64,000 nucleotides of DNA. Source: Siderastrea radians. Taxonomy: Eukaryota > Cnidaria > Anthozoa > Scleractinia > Rhizangiidae. Location: contig OZ024887.1 in assembly GCA_964017195.1 (NCBI GenBank), forward strand, positions 7,422,032-7,486,031. The letters run 5' to 3'. The position numbers were made by a program, and so were the translations under genes. The notes under the pieces are model-generated. The model was not told the DNA's origin. It did no database searches and saw only the letters and a program-made list of their open reading frames with translations. The first letter of the stretch is position 1. Each line of letters opens with the position of its first letter. Positions 34,399 through 45,346 of the stretch are shown in pieces.

Positions 34399-35406
34399 AT
34401 GATGGTCCAAAACGGCACGGAAAAAGTGGCTGAGTCTTTCACGAAGATTATACATAACTCAGTGCTTCCTTGCCCGGGCCCATCAGACTTTAAGGGGAAC
34501 TTATTTTCTGCAACATTGTTTTGGCTTCTGGTCGCAATCGAGATGACTGCTTCAACCACTACCATCAGTACTCTTAAACGCTTTAGTGATCATAGCTGTA
34601 AAGCAAAGGAAAGAACTTCAGAAAATCTCGAACATTCTGTTGTCGAGCATGGCCGTTGCTGACTTGTTAGTAGGTGTTATATTTATACCGATGTCTTTCA
34701 ATCTTATTCTATTGATTATCCGCCAGGTTTCTCTGGAGCATTTTTGTATGTTTGACTCAATCAGCGCAAACTTGATGGCATGTTTTACGTTCTCCTCTCT
34801 ATACCATCTAATGGCGATCGCTTGGGAGAGGTACGTTGCGATACGAAAATGGAAGGAGTACAAGGTTATGGTGACAAAACGCCGGCTTAAATATCTGACC
34901 ATCTTAAGTTTGCTTGGTTGGCTGCCATTGTGACAACGTTTCCTGTCCTTATAATGATCACTGTGGGTGTGAACATAAAAGTACGAAAAACGTGGGTTCT
35001 CGTGGGGAAGGTTTTTGGAGCAGTCACTTTCCTGGTTATCCTATATTTCTATGTCATGGTGTACCTCGGAGTACGTAAAAGAAAAACAAGCGAAATTATC
35101 CAAGTCACTGTTCGCGTTCAAGCGAAGCTCCAATCTAAAGTTGCCATGACAACTGGTTTAATAACCCTTACACTTTTTGTCACGACTGTTTTAGCTTTCT
35201 TTTGTCTTGGTTTGAGTCTTATTTTTCCAGCCTTTCACACACCTTTGCTTTTCCAAATTTTGGGGACACTGTTGCTGTTGAACTCCTTAATAAATCTTCT
35301 CCTTTACTGCTATAGAGACCGCCAGTTAAGAAGCGCAGTACTAGAGTTGTTGAGAATAAGGAAACCTCCAGAAGTCCAGCCTACAGATGGTGCTGTGAGA
35401 TTTTGA
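34399..35406 (+). pseudogene. Class A GPCR, single exon, two compensating frameshifts
   Basis: The sequence encodes all seven helices but in changing frames: N-terminus from the ATG at 34399 (with N-G-T glycosylation site) to about 34568; helices 1-3 and the third-helix motif W-E-R-Y-V-A-I in the next frame (about 34571-34905); helices 4-7 back in the first frame from about 34907 to the stop at 35406. Helix 2 has S-M-A-V-A-D-L-L-V-G; helix 7 ends L-L-N-S-L-I-N-L-L-L-Y-C-Y followed by R-D-R-Q, the NPxxY-helix 8 region. The layout resembles the many intronless rhodopsin-family receptors of cnidarians. Ligand unknown. Both shifts are single-base in effect and cancel, so assembly errors are a real alternative to a true pseudogene. 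Confidence 0.72.
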
Positions 35407-35886
35407 AAACGACAGCACCAGTTTGATGTACAGGAAAATGTTCAACAAGAGCTCAAGATTACAATTGAGAAAAACGTTCTCGTCTGACAAGATCGGCATC
35501 CTTCGAGCCACTTTCGGGCTTTACTGATGAAGTGATGCTGAAAAGCTCCATGTCGGCTCCACTACTAGTTAAATTCAGCGGTGTTTTCGATGAACTACAA
35601 CTACAGATACTTCTTCCGTATTGGTAACAACTGTAGAAATCCATGCTGAAAACAGCGTGCGATGTCAAACGAGAAAAATAAATCTAATTCGCCTGGCAAA
35701 GGTGTGGTCAGGACCAAAAGATCGAATTCCTGGGATGCTACCGCCACAAATGATTTTTGCAGGGTACAGTTTGTACTAAGAAAAGAGAAGATTTTCCAGA
35801 GACCGAAAACGGCACCATACTTCTCAGCAAACGCAATCGTTCAGGAAGAACCCTCGACAGTTTCTGAATTTACTACAAGATTTTGA
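35407..35886 (+). pseudogene. Decayed GPCR C-terminal tail or 3' region
   Basis: After the stop at 35406, short frames keep protein-like wording (S-F-E-P-L-S-G-F-T-D-E-V; then a 74-codon frame at 35662-35886 ending in F-T-T-R-F). Part is duplicated at 30130-30510. It may be former coding tail or an adjacent old copy. Confidence 0.35.
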
Positions 35887-36384
35887 TGATCTTAAAACAA
35901 CAGATTATATGATCAGATACACTTTACTTATCGTTCAATTTTTTACGGCTTAGTTAAGGAACCACAAACAAACTCTAGTTACATTAAGCGTTTTTTCACT
36001 TATTTTTTTCTAAACGTGCTGATTGGCCTCAATCGCAGACAGATCATTATTAGCAAATGTCGACTTCATCACTTGTTGTATAAGTGATTTTAAAACCTCA
36101 ATTAAGATCGTTTTCATCCACGCAGAACATAAACAGTATTTTTTTAAGGTGAATTATTTAATGTCGCCTAAACTAATTGTAAGTGGGTTAGGCTTTCATT
36201 TACTGTTGTGTGGTCATGAACCGTTAAGCAAATTATTAATCCATAACAGAAGAAACGAAATAAAAATATTACAATCAAAAAATTTTTCTCTTGTCTATGA
36301 TGACTTGCCAAAGTAACAATTATTTGTAGAAAGTCGAACAAGAACATAAATCGTACACTGCATTCGTTGCAACTGATTTACTGA

Positions 36385-36530
36385 TGCTCTGGTGACAGCT
36401 GTTGCTAGGAAACCGATGATCATATGTTGAAAAGATTGTGTAGTATCAAGGAAATCGAAGTTTGCCTTCTATTGCGAAATTTTGATTTCAAAAGATACAC
36501 CACAAGGCCGAAAAAACTGTTGCGAGCCTC
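36385..36530. repeat. Dispersed repeat, inverted partner of 29637-29770
   Basis: GTTGCTAGGAAACCGATGAT, AGTATCAAGGAAATCGAAG and GAAATTTTGATTTCAAA match the reverse complement of the other copy. The frame at 36424-36657 over it is not taken as a gene. Confidence 0.45.
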
Positions 36531-37133
36531 CCTAATCGTTCTCGATCCAGTGTACAACTTGGTAAAACAAGCAATGAAATTCATTCTGCTCTTCGTTGTC
36601 TCCGGATTATTTAATCGTGCGAGGATGATATATCATGTACTGTCACGTGATTCTTAGGGGTCATGTGACAAACAAGCCGCAATGTGATCATTTCTGCTGA
36701 TGAAGCTCCTGAAGCGTCAGGTATCTTTATAATGTTTATCTTTGTGGAAACGATTTCCGTGGACAAAGACTGGAATGTTAGACGTGTGCAGGGGTTTTGC
36801 CTTCTTCATGTGCTTTTAGTCTTTGCGGACATCGAATTAAACCTAAAGCAAGAACGGAAATGAAATTTAGTGTTTTTTTGTTTCCGTTTTTATCAAAATC
36901 GCTTACTTGCTTTTTTTTAGAAATTTCGACAAAAATTCTTAGCCAAAAACGCTTTCAATTGACGTTTATCTTTTCAATTTCGCTAAACGCACCTCGAAAA
37001 CAATAGAGCACGCTATTCTTTGCTTTATACTCCGGTAGAGAATGGGTTTTTAACCAATCAGAGCCCGCGCCGCTTCAGTCTTCCGATTCTGGATTCAACT
37101 GGAGCCTATGTTAGAGGTGGTTACATCACCCTT

Positions 37134-37954
37134 GTAAACATGATTTCGCCAGTATAATTTTCCCTTGTTAAGATAGCTGGGGTCTTTATTTACCTCGGTA
37201 ATTAAAGTTACATGTATCCGGGGAATTTTTCTGGCTGGGTAACTTTCTCTCCCCTCGTTTTTTTTCCCGCTCTTTCGCTCGCTTTATTTTTCGCTCGCGC
37301 TCCACTATCTGAACGCCTGGAACAGGCTAGGAGAAAACAGGGACAATTGAGAGGTTATACGAGGAAACTTTACCTAGGTAAATACGAGGTTTGATTCCCT
37401 GGGGAAAGTGACATTTTCCCGTGTAACCGATTTTCCACGGGAAAATTTACCCAGATTAATTTTCGTGACGGAGTGACTAAGAACTGATAAAAATGCTCCA
37501 AACAAAACCCTTGGTGGTTTGAAGGGTCGTTCGTTTTCTCCATGTAAACCTACCAATGAGAAGCCGAGTTTTGAGCGCTGCACGTGCAGTGCGTGATCAG
37601 CTACATGACCTAATTTGCAAGCGGCTTCCGCGTGTGGATGGTTGAGCAATGTCGTGAGTGTTAAATCTGAACGGAATGCTGAGGCAAACTGCGCGTTCTA
37701 TTTTATGTGTTTCGAGAATTCTTTTACGCGTCTGAAAATACAACCCACCAAGGATTTCGCATCCTCTTCATTGTAGCGGTTTCATCATCTTCCTGTTCGG
37801 TTCGTGGAGAAAAGTATGTCTCAAACGCCTTTGTTTTCTCCCGCTTATGACCCAGCCAGAAAATTTACCCCTTCAATTCCCTTGTTACATGTAACCTTAA
37901 TTTACCAAGATAAATGGAAACCCAGCTAAATTATGCTGGGGAAATCATGTTTAC
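37134..37954. mobile_element. 821-bp DNA element with long (about 110-bp) TIRs
   Basis: The left end (GTAAACATGATTTCGCCAGT, later TTACATGTATCC and TTTTCTGGCTGGGTAA) is the imperfect inverse of the right end (ACCCAGCCAGAAAATTTACC, TTACATGTAACC, CCAGC..GGGGAAATCATGTTTAC). The interior has no transposase. Non-autonomous element. Confidence 0.6.
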
Positions 37955-37959
37955 CTAGG

Positions 37960-40680
37960 ATGGTGGAACCACGGCTATTGTGTATTTTCTCCGTCATTTT
38001 TGGCCAATGACGTCGTCAGTGGCTAATGCCATCAAAGCCTAAACGAATCGCGCTGTCCGATATACGATGTACGGTATCTGTCTTCATCTGTGAGGCCGGA
38101 GAGGGGGGGTATTCTGTAAGATGTTGGGTGGGGGTGTGCCACCGGACACTGAAACCCTTCTTATCAGCGCCACATACTCATGCAGCTTATACCATAGGAG
38201 TACTACCCCCGGGCTTTGAAGTGTTTTGCATTTGAGAGTCTCGATCAACAGGAACCATTTTATTTAATGTCACTTCGAATGCACTGTTTTGTGTAGTTCA
38301 TGTCTGGCAGGATTTTGTTCGCTTTGTAGTCCAGCGTTTACTTAGCCGTGGAGCGAATTTCCACAACAGCAAACACATCAGTAATTATACACAAGACGGA
38401 TTCGTCAATGTGAGATTTAAGTATGAACGTCGTGGCCGCAACGAACAGTGTGTTTTGCTGCGAAGCAGAAACACTTTGTAAAAACTTGTAATGCGAAGTA
38501 ACAAAAGAAAAATCGGAAGTACCGTAATTTCCGGTCGATTACCCGCCTGAAAACGTTCTCACTATCGCAAGTATCGATCGAAGATATTTCAAGATATTTA
38601 ATGGAATGAACGTTAGCCTCTTAAAAAATTAAAACAAAATCAGTGAAAAAAAAACTATAAATTTAAAGCCCAAGTTAATAACGGTAGTGAAAAGACTGGA
38701 AGAATACTTCGGGATTATCTATAGCTAACAGCGAATTTAAAATTTTCAGTATCATTTTTGCGTGCGTATAAAACAAGAAACCATTTTCAAAGTAAAATCG
38801 GAATTTGCGGAAGCTTGTTCCTACACTGTAGCTATTCCTAAAACTGAAAAACTTGAATGACACTAGCATTAAAAATCCAACTTACAGTGGTGATCAAGGA
38901 ATTAGAGTAAAATCTTCAAGATAACAAACCTTACATCGGGGTTACTCATCGTTCAAAGCGTAGTTGAACAAATTTGCACAGTTGACAGCTGCTTGTAATT
39001 TAAACCTTCGGAATGTAAAGCAACGCTCAAAACATCTCGAACCGAACGCAAGATTAACAACAACAGATATGTGACAAAGCATTCTAGTAGGGACGTTTGA
39101 ATTTTGCAAGTTTTTCACGCTTGTCAGGACTTGAATACATCAAAAATGCAAGAAACACTGAGACGTGCTAGGATATGTTGTCTTTGAAGAAAAGGGAAAC
39201 TAAGAGCTTTGTTTACTTCACACTCAATTTGAACGTCACGCTCAAATTGACTGTCACGTAGGCACGCTGCTCGTTGCCCTGTTTTGTGATGACTGAATCT
39301 ATTGATTCCTTGCCCTGGCGAAGACATGTTACGTTAACCACAAGTTGTCGGGGAGGGGGGGGGGGTGGACTGCACAGTCCGCACTGCGCACTGGTGTGAA
39401 ATCCATAGCTTGTTCATGGCTCTTGCGCGTCATTGGCTCTGCACGCGTTGCGTGCCTATGTTTTTTACTGTTATGGCGACGCTAAGCTCTTTCTTGCATT
39501 ATGTCTAGTGATGTCTTTTTACTTTGTGAACAAATAAGACGACAAAGAAACCATTTCCAACGAATACGCTACCAAATCCTTGATCAGTTACCTCTCCTGA
39601 GGAGTAAATAATTTCGATTCACATAAAATAAAACGTGCTGTAAAACGTTCGAATCTATAAAGGAGTACAGTTTTTTCATTCTTTTCCTTTCATTTCTTTC
39701 CTTTTTTATTGGTAATTACTTTAAAAATAAATAAGTTCCAGCAATAAAAGAAGGGCTCCGCTTTTAGGCTTGGTTAAATCTATATATTATCCTACATTTA
39801 AAGTTATATTTAGCCTTCTTATCAGTCTTAATCGTCATGACTTAAAACAACATGACCAGTTTCTGGCACTGAACGTCAGCAGAAATCGCTCTCAAAATTC
39901 TCTAAATTCAGTAACAAGGAATAATTTACCTCACATATAACAAAATCACCGTGCAAATTAGCGATGTTTTCTCGACGGCTGTACATCCTACGTCCGCAGC
40001 TTGTGTTTGTAAGAGCGCTTCAAACTGTGTCTTGTCAACTAACTCGAAAAATTTCCCGGAAAAGTTCGTTTCTGGCTCCGAAAAGTCTTGTGAAGGCCTT
40101 TGTGGCCTCGGCAGAAATCACTCTATAACTGTTCTCAAATTCTTCAATAATTTCGGTGACAGGCATAGCCTGTCCATACGAATAATCGATCTTTCCTCCA
40201 CTGCTAATACATACTAGGTGCGCCGCTTGTGTTTATAAGCGAACTTCAAACTGTGCCCATGTCTGCAAACCCGAAAACGTTTCTAAAAAAACTCGAAGAA
40301 AATAAACCAAATATCAACTAGAATCCATATTCGCCCGCACTCGTGTGTTTATACGCTAAATTAACCGTTTAGGGCCTGGGTGTTATGAAAGCGAGGCCAA
40401 AGTCCATAACAGTTTCCGGCCGAGCGCAGGCCCCTGCAAACATCTTCGGAGTACTTGGCGTCGACGACGACCGATCCATTGCAGAGAAAATCTCGATTTT
40501 CCCTTTCTGTATAAACATGATATTATTAATACCCTGGACAAAACAATTGAGGGCGTGAGGCTAAGGTTAAATGATTTTAACTTTTTAATGCTTTACCTAA
40601 ATTTCATAAAAAATGGCAACATAACAGAAAAGAAAATTGCCCATATAGAATCGAAATTTCTCGAAATGCACGAGCGTTCA
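37960..40680. other. Gene-free stretch
   Basis: AT-rich with a G-run near 39345-39364 and repeat-like pieces around 39940-40290 (CTTGTGTTTGTAAGAGCGCT against CTTGTGTTTATAAGCGAACT, a direct near-repeat about 250 bp apart). Frames here are short and unrecognised. Confidence 0.4.
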
Positions 40681-40684
40681 CCTT

Positions 40685-41200
40685 TAGGTTTGGATAAATT
40701 CTGCTCGTAAAATGGCTTATTCTGCCTGCGGGCAGTGCTCGTAAAAATCGTTTATTCTGCTCGAATTCTGCTCGGTACTCGAAAAATTTTCGGCCTACAG
40801 GCCTTGTGTATTTTCACAAACATGGAAGGGAGCCTGGGCCTAACCCCTAAATACTAATTAGATTTTCATCATGCGTAGAAAAATTGTAATTCATCTTACT
40901 TTATATCACTAATATTAGACGAAACAGTGAATTTTTTATTAGCATCTTACAAAAAGGAACATCAAACAAATGCATAAAGACTGTGAAATTATATTTGTAC
41001 TTTTTGTATTTATTTAGTTTTTATTGTTTCGTACATGTACAACTGTGTACATGTACAACTTATCATTAGTGTCACTGATTTACGTTATTCTGCTCAAATC
41101 CTGCTCGAAAATGCCTTCCTCTGCCGCCAGAATGCTCGCGTCAAAAATCACTTATTCTACTCGAAATTCTGCCGGCAGAATTTATTCAAGCCGATTCACC
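40685..41200. mobile_element. TIR element with AATTCTGC motifs
   Basis: Left AGGTTTGGATAAATTCTGCT and right CAGAATTTATTCAAGCCG are inverted ends. Inside, TTATTCTGC and CTGCTCGAAAAT motifs recur, so much of the interior is a decayed internal repeat. Overlapping frames (41024-41364) follow from it. Confidence 0.45.
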
Positions 41201-41205
41201 TTAAG

Positions 41206-43755
41206 ACGAGAAAAAAGGCGGGAAAACACTGGCGGCCACATTGGTTCGGTGAACGTCAACAAAGTCACTCAGTTTGTTTCACTGCAGAATTTATGGGAAA
41301 CATACATATGCAATGGACAACTTTCTTCGTCTTTTTGAGAGAGCTGGCAATGGAAAGTCGTTGAACTGATTTCTATGTACGTGACAGGCAATTAAAAAAA
41401 ATTCGGCACTGGCACAAGTCTTTGTCTTCGAGTCGCTCCAGTACTGTGGCTTTTCTTTATCCCCCGCTAACCCGTTTTTCAAAAGGTCATAATATTTTTT
41501 AACCTCTGCGAGTCCACTGCTTAATGGAAACCTGCTTTGATACGTTCAAGAACTTCTATGTGGTTGAAGAGAACATTTTTCTATGCTTTCTCCTGTGTTT
41601 ATAGGATAATTACTTGAAATTATGTTTCTGTTTGTAGAAAGGATTATTCAAAGTTACCTTTTAAAAGCAAGAATTTGGCGAACATTGTAGGCATGCATTG
41701 TTTTTTTAAGAAAAATGAGTCGGTCTATGGAAAATGAAAAATACATTTTGTCGCAAAAACGTATTGGCCACACATACTTTCCCGCCTTTTCTTTTCCGCC
41801 TTTTCTTAACTATTGTTAAATTTTGAATATTTTCCATGGGTGAAACTTCCATTTTCAATTTTGTTGCTGTTTTTCTCTATGGAATTTAGGTAGAACATTT
41901 AAAAGTTACGAACAATTAACCTGTTCGTGAATTGTTTTGTCCAGAGTACCATATACATACATATACATTAAAACATCAAGACGAAACAATTTTGGCCAAA
42001 GCAGAAAAATGAGGAATGGAAGTTCTGTGAAGTTTTCAGGGCTGCTTCGCTGAGAATCGTGATACCACCTTTTAAGGTCCGTAAATACAGTCTTTTTGGC
42101 AGTGAAGTCGATAGCTTTTTCAAAATACCTCTGCCCAACAACTTGGAGCGTAACAAAACATGCGGAAAGGAAGCCAGTGGGAAAATGCAAATTAAAAGTC
42201 TGCAGACCACTTAGGCTTTGGTTATGTAAATACAACACCTTTTTACAATGACTTGAATATATCGGGTGTCCGTCTTTTATTGCTTTTTGTTAGTTAAAAC
42301 TTTTCACTTGATTCGTTTTGTTTGAACTGTCTGGATTTAAAATGAGTACCTCTTGAAAACTTTTTAGCAAAAATGAATGGTTGACATGTAAACGCTAATC
42401 TTTAACAAAAAAGCCTCATCATTGTGTTAACTTGTAAACCGGATGGCGTTTAAGAAGTTTATCCAGCTTCGCGAAATCACACAACTTTCCAGAGCACTTA
42501 TTTGTTTGCTTATAGTACTAACATTTCTCCTTTTGGCATTTTTTTTTTCAAGCAGTACGTTGAGCTAATACTAAACTTTTATCATGTTGAACAAAACTGA
42601 CAGAAAGTACTTCAGTCATTGAATATGACTAAAACGTTTTTATTGTTACTTAGGAAAACTGACACTAAAGGGAATTGTTCAACACAATTGAACTGAATGC
42701 TATTTGGAATAGTTGTACCGCATTCTTTTGTTACAGTTTCAGTACTTTTAATCCAAGGCATTAAGTTGAAATGATAACCTTATTTTCTCTGATAGTTCGC
42801 GACGATTTCATGAGTTAGAGTTTGTAATAAAAAGTATAAGTCACCATGCTCGCGAAAGAGATATTACCACCGACCTACAGACCGGACAGCAACGGGTAGG
42901 AGATTGAGTACGGGTGCGACTTTCGAATTTCAAACCAGTGACGTTTCCAGAGCGCCCACTCCTTCAAATTGCTTATCAGCAGACTGAGAAGGAAGCTCCA
43001 GGAATGAGTTTGGTATCTGACGTGGTAGTGTTAACTCTGCAAAATGGAGTTGAAATGATGTAATCCTATTAAATACTGTACTCGGCTGAAATCTACAGGT
43101 CCCCATCATCGACTCTAGATACCCAATAAAAACGATGTGATATAGATCAAATGTATCACGCATGAGGAACAAATTAATGTATGTTTCACGTCCGAGTCGC
43201 ACTCATTACTTGTCACGATATTGTCAAGATTACGATTTTTCTCCTTTTTCAAATCTTGTATTTTCTTAATGTGTACGTGCTCTTGCGCGCATTTCAAATG
43301 ATGAAGTTAATTAGTGCAGTAAGGAAATTTTAAAAGATTCTTTTATCCAATTCCACAAAAAGTGCCTTTCGAATAACGCGCGAAACGAGTTCAAAGACAC
43401 CGCAATTATTATCTGTTAGTCATTTGTACAGAAAAAACCAGTTTGGCAGTCATTCGTACATCTAAAACTTAAAATGCTCTTTGGTACCGTGCTCCCTCTA
43501 GTCCGATTCTGTTACACTTGTTTCTCATAGTTTTTTTTTTGTTAATCAGCTCTAAAAGGGTAAAGTTAGATGACAAAAATCTTATTTAGATGTTTTGGTG
43601 TGTAGTATCTCTGTTTATTATATGGATAACAGTGTTTTACTGGAAACTAAAACATTCGTGTTTTCTATATTTTCACTCCGTGAAATATGGAAAACGTTAT
43701 GTACCACTGAGGTCCCGGATGTGCGTGCGCACTTTGGTTCCCGCCTTTTGCCGTT
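41206..43755. other. Gene-free stretch
   Basis: AT-rich. Two minus-strand frames (41906-42238, 110 codons; 42930-43202, 90 codons) have no recognised family, signal peptide or convincing splice context. I see no RNA gene. Confidence 0.4.
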
Positions 43756-44020
43756 TTGCTCCTTCTTGTCTGTTCTTTGCAACGGCGGCTTCTCGACAGT
43801 TTGTTGACATTTCAGATGACGATTAAGTTGAGTTTTCTAAAGAAAATGAAAATGAAAATACCGCAAAGAAAACAGAAAACGAGGTTAGATCGTTCAGAGA
43901 ATATCTGGATACCATTCAAGAGAGACGTGACCATACAAATGCCGTTCCCTGACCTGCAAAAAATCCTCATGAAATTAATCTTGGCAGTAGATTTGTCTCG
44001 TTCAAGCAACCAGTTTTAAA
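43756..44020 (+). pseudogene. Fragment resembling the DUF3504/Crypton-type N-terminal region
   Basis: One frame reads A-A-S-R-Q-F-V-D-I-S-D-D-D, stop, V-E-F-S-K-E-N-E-N-E-N-T-A-K-K-T-E-N-E-V, then R-S-F-R-E-Y-L-D-T-I, a stop, and G-S-R-F-V-S-F. The wording resembles the start of cnidarian ZMYM2/QRICH1-like (DUF3504) proteins related to Crypton tyrosine recombinases: an N-T-x-K-K-T segment followed by a basic helical region. Two in-frame stops and loss of the initiating ATG (ACG at the likely place) make it a remnant. Identification rests on memory of the family pattern. Confidence 0.4.
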
Positions 44021-44029
44021 TTAAAAGCA

Positions 44030-45290
44030 TTATTGTTTCATTTTATAATGCTATTGTAAGTTATTTATTTTTTAAAAAAAGAATACTGCTCGATTTTGAA
44101 GTCTTACATTTCAGTCAAGGCGTAACGCGCCCATGAAAATAAAATAATGCTAATTTGATTTCAGTTTGTTTGTTTTTGTCCATATAATAGAAAGAAAACA
44201 CAAGGTGGCTTGAAGATATGAATTTCATTTTCTCGTCTTGAAAACAATATTTTACTCACTCGCTGCCCTCGTTCGTAAAATATTGTTTTTATCGCTCGCT
44301 ATCCCTCTATCCTCTATATATGTTTACTCATTGTTTGTATTTTGACCCTCCCTGTGGGCTCCAGTCAAAATAAAGTGCAACTTGTAAAAATATACAGCAA
44401 TATCACGAACGAAAAATTCTAAGAAGACATATGCATTAGATAGCTGTTCATTGCTTAATTTGTCAGTTAACATTTTCTCTTTATTCTAATTGTTATAACT
44501 GTCTTGTTTTAGGTCTTAAATGTTTCAGAAATAGTGGGATTATGTTCCATAATGATGAAATAATTGTTTGTTTTTTAACAGGCTAAATTCAGTCGCCGAT
44601 AATGAGATTAATAGTGCTCTAATTTTTTTCTGCCTTTAAAGATTATTCTCTAAATTTCGAGCTAAAAACTCAATTATTAAAATGCAATATGAGAAAGACA
44701 GACGGGTTCTAATGTCTATATTTTATCGAATGACTTAGTCCAGCTTCATCAATATAAAACATATTACATTAAATAAAAGATAATTGCCGTTTGTCCAATT
44801 TGTTTTTCAGTATAGGCGTGTGAGAAGTAGGAATTGAAAACATTTTTGACAACAATGGGATTGTTGACACGAAATTAATGTTTCTCTTTGATCAGGTTAA
44901 AAAGCCTCTTATTTGTCAATTACACCATTAACGTAACATCGAAGACTGAATTGAAATAAACTTTTCACCTGGTCAGATGTTAATTCATTTAGCATTTTCC
45001 TCTTACAAATATCCACATAAGGTTATTTTGTTGGAAAAAAGGTAGAAGCCTTCTTTAAATACACTATAAAACTGTTATTCTGAAAATAGACGGGTGGTTC
45101 AATATGGTTAAATATCTTAAATCTTTTGAAAAAGCTCTGTTTTGTTACGTGTGACTATTATTTAGCAATCTAAAGTGGCCAGTATTGTAAAGCGAGTACC
45201 GACACCTGCCCCCTGTATTTGTACGGAGGTGTTCCATTAGGAGCGGACTTACTCGATGATATAATTACATGATCCACTAGCAATCAACTG
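44030..45290. other. Gene-free AT-rich upstream region of the MAM-trypsin gene
   Basis: No open frame above about 60 codons and no clear repeat; AT content is high. It probably contains the distal promoter of the gene at 45347. Confidence 0.5.
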
Positions 45291-45292
45291 GG

Positions 45293-45299
45293 TATTTAA
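45293..45299 (+). promoter_or_regulatory. TATA-like element of the MAM-trypsin gene
   Basis: TATTTAA, 48 bp before the ATG; compare TATTTAAAA upstream of trypsin gene 1. Confidence 0.4.
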
Positions 45300-45346
45300 C
45301 TGGTGGTGTAGTCTTGAATAATCGCAGAATCTCTCAGCCCATCAAT

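Noticed and set aside
41906..42238. 110-codon minus-strand frame
   Set aside because: No family, no signal peptide, no convincing splice sites.
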